A DNA stretch of 64,000 nucleotides from Necropsobacter massiliensis (GTDB lineage: Bacteria; Pseudomonadota; Gammaproteobacteria; Enterobacterales; Pasteurellaceae). The position numbers were made by a program, and so were the translations under genes. The notes beneath the pieces are model-generated. The model worked only from the letters and a program-made list of their open reading frames with translations. It was not told the DNA's origin and did not search any database. Positions 1 to 9,359 of this stretch are shown here, in pieces (the first letter of the stretch is position 1; each line of letters begins with the position of its first letter). The DNA is taken from the NCBI RefSeq assembly GCF_000827595.2, contig NZ_LN776183.1, forward strand, positions 124,001 through 188,000. The letters run 5' to 3'.

Positions 1-966
1 TACAATCATGCCTACGAGATAACCTAGTTTGCCTGTGACGACCGGTAGTACGATAATTCCTCCCCAACCGGCATAACATTCTGCACCGAGTAAGACAGAA
101 ACAACACCGCCAGCAACCGCACCTAGCATAGTTGATGGAATTATTCGCAATGGATCCGAAGCTGCAAATGGAATCGCGCCTTCACTTATACCAACACAGC
201 CCATAATAATAGCTGCTTTACCAGCTTCACGTTCATCAGCAGTGAATAAATTTTTGGCTAAAAATGTGGCTAAACCAGCTCCAATGGCCGGTACTGCGAT
301 TGCAATGGCTATGGCTGCAACAATATTGTAAATGCCTTCACCAACACAAATCAGCATAAATGCGTAGGCAACTTTATTTACAGGACCGCCTAAATCAAAA
401 CCGATCATGGCACAGGTAATAATTGCGAGTATTACCGCGCCACTTGCTTGCATTCCTTTTAACCAAGTGGTTAAGCTCGTAGTCAAATATCCAATAGGCT
501 CACCTAGACCCCACATCATAATACCTGCGGTAATAAATGTGCCGATAATCGGGATGATGAAAATAGGCATAACCGAGCGTAACACTTGCGGTACTTTGAT
601 CTTTTTTAAATAAAACACCACAATACCACCGATTAAACCCGCAAATAATGCGCCAAAAAATCCGGCTCCAAATGAATTGCCCACCCAAGCCGCAATTGCA
701 CAAGGTGCAAGTGCCGCGCGTTCTGCAATGGAATAGCCGATGTAAGCCGCTAGGAATGGGGTCATTAGTGTTAAACCCGCTACGCCAATGTTAAATAATT
801 TATGTAAAAATGGATCATTTGTCACATCCGGCACGCCACCTTGTCCAAATAACATTACAGCTACGGCTAACAAGATCCCACCTGATACCACAAATGGAAT
901 CATATGTGACACCCCTGTCATTAAATGTTGACGAGTGTGTTTTAAAATCTGAGTTAAGTCATTCAT
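1..966 (-). CDS. frwC: PTS fructose-like EIIC permease, FrwC type (3' end outside window)
   Basis: Membrane channel component of a fructose-family phosphotransferase system, importing and phosphorylating an unidentified sugar. The reading frame starts at an ATG at 966, six bases after an AGGAG site; an ATG two codons upstream sits directly on that site and is less likely. The protein opens MNDLTQILKHTRQHLMTG and continues with long hydrophobic segments and the EIIC-type motif GISEGAIPFAASDP. It runs off the left edge, so the C-terminus is unseen (about 322 residues are present). It is divergent from the ptsA homologue, and the same partners (ptsA, frwD, AraC regulator, aldolase) occur together in Escherichia coli. 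The true sugar is unknown. Confidence 0.85.
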   Translation of the reverse strand, partial: MNDLTQILKHTRQHLMTGVSHMIPFVVSGGILLAVAVMLFGQGGVPDVTNDPFLHKLFNIGVAGLTLMTPFLAAYIGYSIAERAALAPCAIAAWVGNSFGAGFFGALFAGLIGGIVVFYLKKIKVPQVLRSVMPIFIIPIIGTFITAGIMMWGLGEPIGYLTTSLTTWLKGMQASGAVILAIITCAMIGFDLGGPVNKVAYAFMLICVGEGIYNIVAAIAIAIAVPAIGAGLATFLAKNLFTADEREAGKAAIIMGCVGISEGAIPFAASDPLRIIPSTMLGAVAGGVVSVLLGAECYAGWGGIIVLPVVTGKLGYLVGMIV

Positions 967-1102
967 GGTCATCTCCTGAAAATTATTATTGGAATTAAAA
1001 TAACATCAGAACGTTATTGGCAAATATATTAGGAAAAAGCAAAAAAGTGGAATAGTGGATTTTTTTATTATTTTCTGGATTTTTGTATTCTTTTATTCAA
1101 AG

Positions 1103-1118
1103 TGTGAAGTACTTCAAA
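1103..1118. promoter_or_regulatory. Candidate CRP-cAMP site between frwC and ptsA
   Basis: TGTGAAGTACTTCAAA matches the CRP core TGTGA-N6-TCACA at nine of ten positions and has a central TGAAGTACTTCA palindrome. A CRP site is expected for catabolite control of a PTS sugar locus. Binding is inferred from sequence only. Confidence 0.5.
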
Positions 1119-1215
1119 TTTTTTTAATATATTATAACTTAATGATTTTTAGGTGTGATTGTAAAATAATAAGTATCTTACATTTATCCAGTTTTTAGAT
1201 TTTTTTTCATATAGC

Positions 1216-1245
1216 TTGATATTCGTCCATTTCGTATTCTATAAA
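1216..1245 (+). promoter_or_regulatory. Candidate ptsA promoter
   Basis: TTGATA at 1216-1221 and TATAAA at 1240-1245 are separated by 18 bases. They would start a transcript about 20 bases before the AGGAG site of ptsA. The match is moderate and other -10 boxes exist in this AT-rich stretch. Confidence 0.35.
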
Positions 1246-1273
1246 ACACAAACATACATATAGGAGCTTGGCG

Positions 1274-3772
1274 ATGTCTTTACAAATTCAATTTATCTGC
1301 GAATTGCCTAATGGTATTCATGCACGTCCGGCAAGCCATATAGAAGCCGTGTGTAAACATTTTAAAGCCGATATTCAATGGATGAATGAACGCACTCAAA
1401 TAATCGGTGATGCTAAAAGCGTACTTTCCCTAATTGGTACTAATACTATGAAAAATGATGCTTGCCGCTTAACGATTGACGGTGAAGATGAGCAAGCTGC
1501 CTTTGAACGCTTAAAAACTTATCTCGAAAATGAATTTCCGTTCTGTGATGAGATACTTACTCAAATGAATGGTAATGTTGAACCGTTACCGCGCTCACTT
1601 GCTAATCTCAAGCCGAAAATTATTCGGGCAAAAACAGTTTGTAATGGTTCAGCCAAAGGTAAGCTGCATATAGTGGGGGGAATTGATTTTACAAAATACT
1701 CTGATTTCCCGATTGTTTGTTCTCTGGATGAAGAAGCTGGGCAACTAAAAAGTGCGGTTAAAAATTTGCAAAAATTCATTAATATGCAAATTAGTCTTGC
1801 CACTGACTCATCAAAGGATATTTTGGCAGCCCATTTGGCTATTTTGACAGATAGTCAGTTTAATCAAAAATTAATAGAGAGTGTAGCAGAAACAGGCTGT
1901 GCGGGCAGTGCTATTGTGGCGACCGCTGAGTACTTTAGTGCACAATTTAAATCCTCCGATAGTGAATATTTGCGAGAGCGCGAATTAGATATCCGTGATA
2001 TTTGCTTACAATTATTACAGAAAATCTATGGAAAGGAATATTTCCCGACTAAGCAGGTATTGCAAGAAGACGCAATTTGCATCGCCGAGGAATTAACGCC
2101 GAGCCAATTTTTAGAACTTGATAAGAAATATCTTAGAGGCTTGTTACTTAAATCAGGTGGCACAACGTCACACACTGTGATTTTAGCGCGTTCATTTAAT
2201 ATTCCGACATTAGTTGATGTAGATACCCAAAGCCTTATGTATTATTTGGGGCAAGATGTAGAAATTGATGGTGATCTTGGCGTGATTTGCTACGACCTTT
2301 CACCAGCAGTGAGCCGTTATTATCAATTAGAACGTGCATTACAAGCTAATTTATGTGCGAAACAAAAAGCCTTTTTAGAGTGTGAAGGGCGTACGGCTGA
2401 TGATATAAAAGTAGAGATCGCCGCTAACATTGCCCACTCAATAGAAGCGCAAACCGCCTTTGACAATGGTGCGGAAAGCATCGGTTTATTTCGTACTGAA
2501 ATGCTTTATATGGATCGTCATAATGAACCAAGCGAAGATGAACTCTACAACACCTTTTGTCAGGTTATAGCAAATGCTGAAAACCGTTCTATTATTATCC
2601 GCACTTTTGACATCGGCGGTGATAAACCCGTAGATTATCTCCGCATTCCGGCGGAGAACAATCCGTTTTTAGGTTATCGAGCGGTGCGAATTTACCAAGA
2701 GTTTTTAGCACTGTTCCGTACTCAACTTAAAGCAATTTTACGAGCATCAGCCCATGGTAATTTAAAAATTATGATTCCAATGATTTCTTCTATGGAGGAA
2801 ATTCTATGGGTAAAAGAAGAATTGATGACGATCAAACAACAGCTACGAACCGAAAAAATTCCATTCGACGAAAAGATCCAGTTCGGCATAATGTTAGAAG
2901 TGCCATCTGTGATGTTTATTATCGATCAGTGTTGTGAAGAAGTGGACTTCTTCAGTATAGGTAGCAACGACTTAACTCAATATTTATTGGCGGTAGATCG
3001 AGATAATTCAAAAGTTACCAAACATTACAACAGTTTAAATCCCGCTTTTTTGCGTGGTTTAGATTATATCGTGGAAAGAGTGCATCATTATGGCAAATGG
3101 GTGGGGATCTGTGGTGAATTAGGCGCAAAAGGATCCGTTCTTCCGCTATTAGTTGGCTTAGGTTTAGATGAACTGAGTATGAGTTCGCCCAATATTTTAG
3201 CGACGAAAGCACGCCTTGCAAAATTGCATAAAGCTGAATGTCGTATTTTGCTAAATGAAGCGATGAATTGCCGCACCGCATTAGAGGTAGAACATTTGTT
3301 GGCTCAATTTACCATGAGTCAAGGTGATTTACCCATGATTAGTATTGATAGCATTACGGTAAACCCAGATTGGCAAAGCAAAGAAGAAATTATTAAAGGC
3401 ATGACCGATAGATTGCTTATTGCCGAACGCTGCCGCTACCCGCGCAAACTTGCTGAAGATATTTGGCTAAGAGAAGATGTATTTTCTACTGCGCTTGGTT
3501 ATGGCTTTGCTATTCCACATACTAAATCAGAACATATTGAGCAATCCACTATTAGCGTAGCAAAACTTGCCACACCGGTATTATGGGGGGAAGAACAAGT
3601 CAATTTTGTTATTATGCTTACACTTAACAAACATTCTGCCGGTGATCAGCATATGCGAATTTTTTCTAAACTTGCCCGCAGAATTATGCATGAAGCTTTC
3701 AGAAATCAAATTATGAATGCCCAAAGTGCGGTTGAAATTGAGCAAATTTTGAAAAATGAATTAGAAATTTAG
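1274..3772 (+). CDS. ptsA: Multiphosphoryl transfer protein PtsA/FrwA (HPr-EI-EIIA fusion)
   Basis: Cytoplasmic phosphocarrier that moves phosphate from PEP through three fused PTS domains to the cognate EIIB/EIIC. The 832-residue product has an HPr-like N-terminus with phospho-His16 (GIHARPASH), an enzyme I domain with His300 in GGTTSHTVILAR and the PEP-binding signatures GGDKPVDYL and GIMLEVPSVMF, and a fructose-type EIIA with His749 in FAIPHTKSEH. Length and sequence follow E. coli PtsA (833 residues) throughout. A TTG two codons upstream is in frame, but the ATG at 1274 lies seven bases after AGGAG and is preferred. frwD follows after about 200 bases. The sugar specificity cannot be read from this gene. 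Confidence 0.93.
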   Translation: MSLQIQFICELPNGIHARPASHIEAVCKHFKADIQWMNERTQIIGDAKSVLSLIGTNTMKNDACRLTIDGEDEQAAFERLKTYLENEFPFCDEILTQMNGNVEPLPRSLANLKPKIIRAKTVCNGSAKGKLHIVGGIDFTKYSDFPIVCSLDEEAGQLKSAVKNLQKFINMQISLATDSSKDILAAHLAILTDSQFNQKLIESVAETGCAGSAIVATAEYFSAQFKSSDSEYLRERELDIRDICLQLLQKIYGKEYFPTKQVLQEDAICIAEELTPSQFLELDKKYLRGLLLKSGGTTSHTVILARSFNIPTLVDVDTQSLMYYLGQDVEIDGDLGVICYDLSPAVSRYYQLERALQANLCAKQKAFLECEGRTADDIKVEIAANIAHSIEAQTAFDNGAESIGLFRTEMLYMDRHNEPSEDELYNTFCQVIANAENRSIIIRTFDIGGDKPVDYLRIPAENNPFLGYRAVRIYQEFLALFRTQLKAILRASAHGNLKIMIPMISSMEEILWVKEELMTIKQQLRTEKIPFDEKIQFGIMLEVPSVMFIIDQCCEEVDFFSIGSNDLTQYLLAVDRDNSKVTKHYNSLNPAFLRGLDYIVERVHHYGKWVGICGELGAKGSVLPLLVGLGLDELSMSSPNILATKARLAKLHKAECRILLNEAMNCRTALEVEHLLAQFTMSQGDLPMISIDSITVNPDWQSKEEIIKGMTDRLLIAERCRYPRKLAEDIWLREDVFSTALGYGFAIPHTKSEHIEQSTISVAKLATPVLWGEEQVNFVIMLTLNKHSAGDQHMRIFSKLARRIMHEAFRNQIMNAQSAVEIEQILKNELEI

Positions 3773-3986
3773 GATGAGTATTATCGCAATTCAGCGAGTT
3801 TAGTCGAAATTGACTTATAAAACCATGCGAATAGTTAAAAGCAAAGTGTAGAGTATATTTTAAGCCGAAAATAGTACTATTCTCTTGAATATGTACAATT
3901 TTCCAATAATTAGATGTTTTATCATGTAGTCTCTTGAGCGAGTTAGATTTATGCTTACCACCAATGACAAACAATTGAATAGAACA

Positions 3987-4334
3987 ATGATTAAATTAAA
4001 TATTTGTGCAGTAACGGCTTGTATCAGTGGTGTTGCTCATACTTATATGGCAGCAACACAATTAGAGAAAATTGCACCATTAAAGAATTGGCATATCAAA
4101 GTAGAAACGCAAGGTGCATTAGGAATTGAAAATGAACTTCAACCTGATGATATTGTTAAATCGGACATAGTATTACTGATCTGCAATACGGCTATCAAAA
4201 TGTCCGAACGTTTTGAAAAATGTCGTTGCATTGAAATGGATATTAGCCAATTTTTATTGAATAACGACAAGTTATTTCAAGCGGTCCAGAAAATAATGTT
4301 GCGACCTAAAGGTACGAAAATACAGTTGGACTAA
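3987..4334 (+). CDS. frwD: PTS fructose-like EIIB component, FrwD type
   Basis: Small cytoplasmic EIIB that accepts phosphate and passes it to the sugar at EIIC. The conserved start NICAVTACISGVAHTYMAA contains the phospho-cysteine (AVTAC) followed by GVAHTYMAA, the hallmark of fructose EIIB domains; ETQGALGIEN is also conserved. Homology begins at the ATG at 3987; an in-frame ATG at 3951 would add twelve residues, and neither has a strong ribosome binding site. The 3' end overlaps the end of the convergent AraC-type regulator by four bases. A separate FrwB-type EIIB may lie beyond the left edge. Confidence 0.85.
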   Translation: MIKLNICAVTACISGVAHTYMAATQLEKIAPLKNWHIKVETQGALGIENELQPDDIVKSDIVLLICNTAIKMSERFEKCRCIEMDISQFLLNNDKLFQAVQKIMLRPKGTKIQLD

Positions 4335-5197
4335 CTTTCGTTGAGTAACTGGCTATGATATTGGCTGCGGTATTCAGAGGGGGAGCGAGCTGTTTTCTTT
4401 TTAAAAATTCGACAAAAATAGTTACTGTCTTTGAATCCGGCGGCAAGAGCAATTTCTTGCACATTAAGATCGTAACGTTTAAGTAAGCTTTTTGCGTGTT
4501 CTAAACGAAGTTGGTTGATATATTGATTTAGTCCCATTCGGCTTTTTTGTTGAAATAGAAAAGAGAGATAATTGGGCGAAATATGAAAGGTTTTCGCGAT
4601 ACTTTCTCGCGTCAGATCTTCGGTAAAATGCAGTTCGATATATTGGCGAATACCTTCAAACAGATCACGTGTTTTCGGTGTGGTTTTGATGCGTGATGAA
4701 AGTAAATCAAGGCAGTTACTCAATAAACTGCTAAGTAAAAATGAGGCTGTCTGCTGATATTGTTCTTGGTAATGAATTGATAATTCACTCAGTGCTTGCA
4801 GAATAAATGCGCCAACACGCGCTCCTCGGCGAGGCGAGTTAAGCTGTTCTATTTGCACCAGTCGTGAACCGTCCCATTGCGATAAGCTTAAGCCAAGTTG
4901 CTGTTTCCCAAATAAAATACTGAGAGTGGTTGTCGGTGTTGAATAAGTTGCTTTATTCCATGCGTTAGGGGAAATAAACAAAAAATCGCCAGATTGTAAA
5001 CAGTGTTGAAGGTATAAATCGTTATGGTTCCATTCCATAAACTGTTCTCCATCAAGCACTATTTCAAGGCGAGGAAAATCTACTTGATAAGCTAATGAAG
5101 ACATACCGTTACTACTATTGGCGAAAAAAGAGCGGTGCAAATTTCGATTATTTTGCACAAAATCGATCAAAATTTTTTTTATTGAAAGGGTTGTCAT
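4331..5197 (-). CDS. yijO: AraC-family transcriptional regulator, YijO-like
   Basis: Probable activator of the adjacent PTS/aldolase genes. The 288-residue protein has an N-terminal cupin-like sensor region (PRLEIVLDGEQF, SILFGKQQLGLSLSQWDG) and a C-terminal pair of helix-turn-helix motifs ending in the AraC signature (DLNVQEIALAAGFKDSNYF, then CRIFKKKTARSPSEYR). It resembles E. coli YijO over its whole length, and yijO is also next to frwD there. It is convergent with frwD and divergent from fsa. Its inducer is unknown; a role in local control is inferred from position. Confidence 0.88.
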   Translation of the reverse strand: MTTLSIKKILIDFVQNNRNLHRSFFANSSNGMSSLAYQVDFPRLEIVLDGEQFMEWNHNDLYLQHCLQSGDFLFISPNAWNKATYSTPTTTLSILFGKQQLGLSLSQWDGSRLVQIEQLNSPRRGARVGAFILQALSELSIHYQEQYQQTASFLLSSLLSNCLDLLSSRIKTTPKTRDLFEGIRQYIELHFTEDLTRESIAKTFHISPNYLSFLFQQKSRMGLNQYINQLRLEHAKSLLKRYDLNVQEIALAAGFKDSNYFCRIFKKKTARSPSEYRSQYHSQLLNES

Positions 5198-5265
5198 AAG
5201 CTAATCAAACCAATGAAATGATAACGCAGTGTAACCCATTATCAGAAAATCACAAGGAGTACATT

Positions 5266-5928
5266 ATGGAATTCTATCTCGATACTGCAAATGTTCAAGC
5301 TGTCCGCAAGCTCAGTCGCGTATTGCCAATTGCAGGTGTCACTACTAATCCAAGCATTATTGCGAAAGAAAAACGTCATGCTTTTGATATATTGGCTGAA
5401 CTACAGGATATTATTGGTGAAAATGGGCGATTATTTGCACAAACACTCAGTCGAGATGCTGACAACATGGTTATAGAAGCTCTGCAATTACGTGAAAAAT
5501 TTCCGTCGATCGTAGTAAAAGTGCCGGCAACACCAGAAGGCATTGTAGCCATTAAAATATTAACCGCTCAAAATATACCGACCCTCGGTACGGCAGTTTA
5601 TGGTGCAGTCCAAGGTTTTTTGGCAGCGCTAGCAGGTGCGAAATATGTAGCACCTTATGTTAATCGCATTGATGCTCAGGGTGGTAATGGCGTAGAGACC
5701 GTGCATGAATTACAACGCTTGTTAGATTTACATAAACCGGATTCTATGGTGTTAGCGGCAAGTTTCCGTACTCCACGCCAAGTGTTAGATTGTATGCTTA
5801 CAGGCAGCCGTTCTATCACTATTGGTACTGATGTAGCAGAATTACTTCTTGCAGATCCTGCGGTTTTCGCTGCGCTTGATAAATTTGATACAGATTGGAA
5901 CGGAGCATTTAATAAACTGTCATTCTAA
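5266..5928 (+). CDS. fsa: Fructose-6-phosphate aldolase (transaldolase-like)
   Basis: Class I aldolase that reversibly splits fructose 6-phosphate into dihydroxyacetone and glyceraldehyde 3-phosphate. The 220-residue length is that of E. coli FsaA/FsaB. The Schiff-base lysine is Lys85 in [12 protein letters not shown]; the family motifs [21 protein letters not shown] and [12 protein letters not shown] are intact. The ATG at 5266 lies six bases after AAGGAG; in-frame ATGs upstream lack a site and the homology starts at [10 protein letters not shown]. In E. coli fsaB also sits beside ptsA, so a link between this PTS and dihydroxyacetone or ketose metabolism is likely. FsaA and FsaB cannot be told apart here. 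Confidence 0.92.
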   Translation: MEFYLDTANVQAVRKLSRVLPIAGVTTNPSIIAKEKRHAFDILAELQDIIGENGRLFAQTLSRDADNMVIEALQLREKFPSIVVKVPATPEGIVAIKILTAQNIPTLGTAVYGAVQGFLAALAGAKYVAPYVNRIDAQGGNGVETVHELQRLLDLHKPDSMVLAASFRTPRQVLDCMLTGSRSITIGTDVAELLLADPAVFAALDKFDTDWNGAFNKLSF

Positions 5929-5982
5929 AAACATAAGAAATAAATACTCTGTGCTTTGCTTTTAAAAAATTGGGTAATATTG

Positions 5983-6024
5983 AAACACTAAGCTCTGTAT
6001 TATGCAGAGCTTAGTGTTTTTTTA
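5983..6024 (+). terminator. Intrinsic terminator after fsa
   Basis: A perfect 15-base stem (5983-5997 with 6005-6019, AAACACTAAGCTCTG and its complement) with a seven-base loop is followed by a run of T. The flanking A residues would also allow function on the other strand. Confidence 0.85.
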
Positions 6025-6162
6025 TAATGGTCTAATTTATTTTTAGTGATAAAAAAATCTCAATAATTCTACCCGATCAACGGAAAAAGAATAAAGCGTT
6101 TTTCTGCATTGTTGCGATTGGTGTAATATATGAGAACGGAAAATCACTGATGGAAATTAATT

Positions 6163-6897
6163 ATGACGGTGCAGCAATCTACTTCACAAACTTTGGCATG
6201 TATTTTATCTCATCGTTCTATTCGTAAATTCAGCGCGCAGCCTATTGACGAGCAGATTATCAGCAATTTGGTGGATGCTGCCCGTTTTGCTTCGACGTCC
6301 AATCATCTGCAATGTGTTTCTATTATTCGGGTGACGGATGCCACGCTACGTGAGGCGATGATGGTCTGTTGTGCTAATCAGGAATATGTGCAAAGCGCGC
6401 CGGAGTTTTGGGTGTTTTGCGTCGATTTTTATAAACACAAACAGATTTGTCCGCAGGCGCAGTTAGATTATGCGGAGGTGCTGCAAATCGGTGCGGTGGA
6501 TACCGGCATTATGGCGCAGAACGTGATGATTGCGGCGGAAAGCCTGGGGCTGGGCGGCGTGTTTATCGGTTCTTTGCGCAATCAAATGGAAAAAGTCGGT
6601 GAATTGCTGCAACTGCCGCCGCATACTTTGCCGATGCTCGGGTTGTGTTTGGGGTATCCGCAGCAGGATCCGCCGTTGAAACCGCGTTTGCCACAGGCGG
6701 CGATGTTTTTTGAGAATGCCTATCACCCCATGGATGTCTCGCTGTTGGAGGATTATAATGTGCAGGTGGCTGATTATTATCAAAAACGCAGCGCAATCGA
6801 TATGGACTGGTCGAGAAATGTGATTAAAACTTTGTCCAAACCGGTGCGTCCAGATGTGTTGGCTTATCTGCACAAACAGGGATTTGTTAAAAAGTAG
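6163..6897 (+). CDS. nfsA: Oxygen-insensitive NAD(P)H nitroreductase, NfsA family
   Basis: FMN-dependent reductase of nitroaromatic compounds and quinones, cytoplasmic. The 244-residue product carries the nitroreductase start SHRSIRKFSAQPIDEQ, the FMN-contact region AARFASTSNHLQ, the motif AESLGLGGVFIGSLRN and the NfsA-type C-terminus LSKPVRPDVLAYLHKQGF. rimK follows six bases after its stop, as in E. coli (nfsA-rimK), which supports the NfsA subgroup over NfsB. Physiological substrate not shown by the sequence. Confidence 0.88.
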   Translation: MTVQQSTSQTLACILSHRSIRKFSAQPIDEQIISNLVDAARFASTSNHLQCVSIIRVTDATLREAMMVCCANQEYVQSAPEFWVFCVDFYKHKQICPQAQLDYAEVLQIGAVDTGIMAQNVMIAAESLGLGGVFIGSLRNQMEKVGELLQLPPHTLPMLGLCLGYPQQDPPLKPRLPQAAMFFENAYHPMDVSLLEDYNVQVADYYQKRSAIDMDWSRNVIKTLSKPVRPDVLAYLHKQGFVKK

Positions 6898-6903
6898 GTG
6901 ACT

Positions 6904-7809
6904 ATGAAATTGCTAATGCTATGCCGCGAACCGCGCTTATATAGCTGTCGGCGGCTGAAAGAGGCGGCGGAAGAGAGCGGACATCAAATGGATATTTTGG
7001 ATCCGAACCGCTGTTTGCTGAAACTGGCGGGAAATCCACCGCACTTTCAGTTATATTATCAGTCTAATACGGACAGCGAGCCTTATTTGTTGCCCGATTA
7101 TGACGCGGTTATTCCGCGTTTCGGAACTGCCAGCACGCAAATGGGCTGTGCGGTTTTGCGCCATTTCGCGGCAAAAAATGTGCCTTGTTTAAACGGCGAG
7201 AGCGCTTTTTTAAATGCGCGTGATAAATGGCGCAGCCTGCAATTATTGGCGAGTGCCGGTATTGCATTGCCGCCGTCGGTGCTTTCCGGCAGTGAATTTC
7301 AGGCAACGCAGGCGGTTAGTCGGATCGGTTCGCCGACAATTTTGAAAACCTTAAATGGCGCGCAGGGCATCGGGGTGATTCTGGCGGACAAAGCGCAAAG
7401 TGCGGTCAGTATTTTGGAAACATTAACGCATACGGACGTGCCGGTGTTATTGCAGGATTTTATTGCAGAGGCGCAAGGCATGGATTTTCGTTGTTTCGTC
7501 GTGGGCGGGCAGGTGGTTGCCAGCATGCGGCGTATCGGACAAAATGGCGAATTCAGAGCTAATTTCCACCGCGGCGGCACGGCGGAAAAAGTCCGCCTGA
7601 GTGAGGCGGAAAAAGCCATTGCGGTAAAAGCGGCAACCACGTTGGGCTTGGATGTGGCGGGCGGGGGTTTGATTTGTTCCGCACAGGGCTTGCTGGTGTT
7701 GGAAGTGAACGCCAGTCCGGGGCTGGAGATGATCGAAAAAACCAGCGGGATCGATATTGCGCTTCAAATGATTGCCCATGTTGAGAAAAAATTAAAATCG
7801 GCGTCCTAG
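6904..7809 (+). CDS. rimK: Ribosomal protein S6 glutamate ligase RimK
   Basis: ATP-grasp ligase that adds glutamate residues to the C-terminus of ribosomal protein S6. The protein of 301 residues (E. coli RimK has 300) has the N-terminal motif [17 protein letters not shown], the ATP-grasp core ([38 protein letters not shown]) and the metal-binding end [19 protein letters not shown] two codons upstream is in frame, but the ATG at 6904 matches the family start. It is probably cotranscribed with nfsA. Confidence 0.92.
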   Translation: MKLLMLCREPRLYSCRRLKEAAEESGHQMDILDPNRCLLKLAGNPPHFQLYYQSNTDSEPYLLPDYDAVIPRFGTASTQMGCAVLRHFAAKNVPCLNGESAFLNARDKWRSLQLLASAGIALPPSVLSGSEFQATQAVSRIGSPTILKTLNGAQGIGVILADKAQSAVSILETLTHTDVPVLLQDFIAEAQGMDFRCFVVGGQVVASMRRIGQNGEFRANFHRGGTAEKVRLSEAEKAIAVKAATTLGLDVAGGGLICSAQGLLVLEVNASPGLEMIEKTSGIDIALQMIAHVEKKLKSAS

Positions 7810-7963
7810 CTTGAATGGAAAACCGTCGGTTACGCCGCAAAGTGCGGTGAAAAATCGGCGCGTTTTGCTTTTCATCTTATCGCTTCGGCATTACAATGCC
7901 TGTAGCGGCAGCCGTACGGTTTTCTGTACTGCGGCAGTCCATCGAAATAATGAAGGAGTTATC

Positions 7964-8500
7964 ATGATTATCTATTTACACGGGTTTGATTCCAGTAGTC
8001 CGGGTAACTACGAAAAAATTATACAGTTGAAGTTTATTGATGATGATGTGCGCTTTGTGAATTACAGCACGCTGCATCCGCGTCATGATATGCAGTTTCT
8101 GCTCAATGAGGTGCATAAATTGGTTTCGGAAAGCCGTGATCCGACGCCGTTGATCTGCGGCGTTGGGTTAGGCGGTTACTGGGCGGAGCGTATCGGTTTT
8201 TTATGTGGCATTAAGCAGGCGATTTTTAATCCGAATCTGTTTCCTTATGAAAATATGGCAGGGAAAATTGACCGCCCGGAAGAATATGAAGATATTGCCA
8301 CCAAATGCGTAGAAAATTTTCGCCAGAAGAATAAAGGGCATTGTCTGGTGTTTTTATCCCGGCAGGATGAATATTTAGATTCTTCTCGCAGTGCAGAGAC
8401 TTTATCGCCCTTTTATGAGGTGATTTGGGATGCGGTGGAAACCCATAAATTCAGCAAAATCTCTCAGCATTTGCAGCGTTTGAAACGTTTTAAGGCCTAG
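7964..8500 (+). CDS. ycfP: YcfP family alpha/beta-hydrolase-like protein (UPF0227)
   Basis: Predicted small esterase of unknown substrate. The 178-residue protein follows E. coli YcfP almost end to end: [15 protein letters not shown] (oxyanion region), the nucleophile-elbow-like [30 protein letters not shown] and the C-terminal histidine segment [14 protein letters not shown]. The expected elbow serine is replaced by glycine/leucine (GVGLGG), as in other YcfP proteins, so hydrolase activity is uncertain. The ATG at 7964 lies after GAAGGAG; upstream in-frame starts have no support. An uptake signal lies in the upstream gap near 7839. Confidence 0.87.
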   Translation: MIIYLHGFDSSSPGNYEKIIQLKFIDDDVRFVNYSTLHPRHDMQFLLNEVHKLVSESRDPTPLICGVGLGGYWAERIGFLCGIKQAIFNPNLFPYENMAGKIDRPEEYEDIATKCVENFRQKNKGHCLVFLSRQDEYLDSSRSAETLSPFYEVIWDAVETHKFSKISQHLQRLKRFKA

Positions 8501-8533
8501 CGTTTTTTTATCCGCAGCCGAAATGCCCGGCGC

Positions 8534-9148
8534 TTATGTGGCATCTTTGCTGCGGTCTTGCATTTCAAAATCTGGCGGCAATTGCGGATCGGCATCTTCT
8601 TCATTAAGTTGCTTGACTTCCGGGGTCGCCATGAGTTGTTCCGTTTTATCGTCGTGCGCAGGTTTGTCTTTGCCGAGTAATTGGTTTTGCAGTTGTGCGT
8701 AACTGCTTTGCGGTGACAGCCAAACGGCAAGCAGTGCCTGATTGAACTGCATATCGAATTCGTGGGCTAACACCGTATCGTTTAAAATAAAATAGCCGCG
8801 ATCCGTCAGTGCGATATAGCTTAGTACGTCATTGGGCGAAAAATCGGGAAAGATTTCCTGCATTTTTTTCAGCCAAGCCGCCGAACTGTCTTTGTTAAAA
8901 CGCTGCGCGTTCATTTCCTTAACCAGACCGATGGCGAAACTTTTTCCTTCCACCGGCTTGGCGTATTTAAACGAAATCATTAACGGTCGCTGATTTTCCT
9001 GATAAGCGCCGGTCTCGCTATAAAGACTGACGGTATAAACATGAAAAGGCCCCCAGTTATAATCGACATTACCGACACTTATCCAATGAGCGGAAAGTGC
9101 GGTGGAAAACAACCAAGCAAGCAGTAACAAAAAAACCTTAAGTTTCAT
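8534..9148 (-). CDS. Secreted protein, chalcone-isomerase-like family
   Basis: A 204-residue exported protein of unknown function. It has a clear signal peptide (MKLKVFLLLLAWLFSTALSA) and a mature start with VGNVDYNWGPFHVYTVSLYSETG, followed by MISFKYAKPVEGKSFAIG; this resembles the chalcone-isomerase-like domain found in many bacterial periplasmic proteins, which usually lack isomerase activity. The C-terminal ~50 residues are charged and probably disordered. It is transcribed towards ycfP, with fumC upstream on the same strand and a terminator between. Family placement is by eye and moderately sure. Confidence 0.65.
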   Translation of the reverse strand: MKLKVFLLLLAWLFSTALSAHWISVGNVDYNWGPFHVYTVSLYSETGAYQENQRPLMISFKYAKPVEGKSFAIGLVKEMNAQRFNKDSSAAWLKKMQEIFPDFSPNDVLSYIALTDRGYFILNDTVLAHEFDMQFNQALLAVWLSPQSSYAQLQNQLLGKDKPAHDDKTEQLMATPEVKQLNEEDADPQLPPDFEMQDRSKDAT

Positions 9149-9308
9149 CAGAATTTCCTTGTTGGGTCAATCCCTTCTCCGGCAGCGCGTCAGGCGTTTC
9201 GGAACGGAATGTTATTCTTTTCAAATTGGCGGCAGACTGGATTGTTATAGGGCTGCCGGAATAATATATAGGGTTTATCAACGCTGGGCTGATTATATCA
9301 ACAAATAC

Positions 9309-9336
9309 GAAAAAGGCGAGAATTGCTCCCGCCTTT
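9309..9336 (-). terminator. Probable fumC terminator
   Basis: On the minus strand AAAGGCG and CGCCTTT (9330-9336 and 9312-9318) form a GC-rich stem followed by T residues, about 25 bases after the fumC stop. The T run is short. Confidence 0.55.
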
Positions 9337-9359
9337 CGCTTAATTTTTGTCTGAACGGT

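Larger units (their letters stand above)
967..1273. other. Divergent frwC/ptsA control region
   Basis: This 307-base AT-rich intergenic region separates the two divergent PTS genes. It holds a CRP-like site and a plausible ptsA promoter, listed separately, and I see no small gene in it. Confidence 0.6.

Noticed and set aside
6463-6873. Long open frames on the strand opposite nfsA, valS, narG, topB and other genes
   Set aside because: They have no ribosome binding sites, unnatural composition, and lie over well-conserved genes on the other strand.
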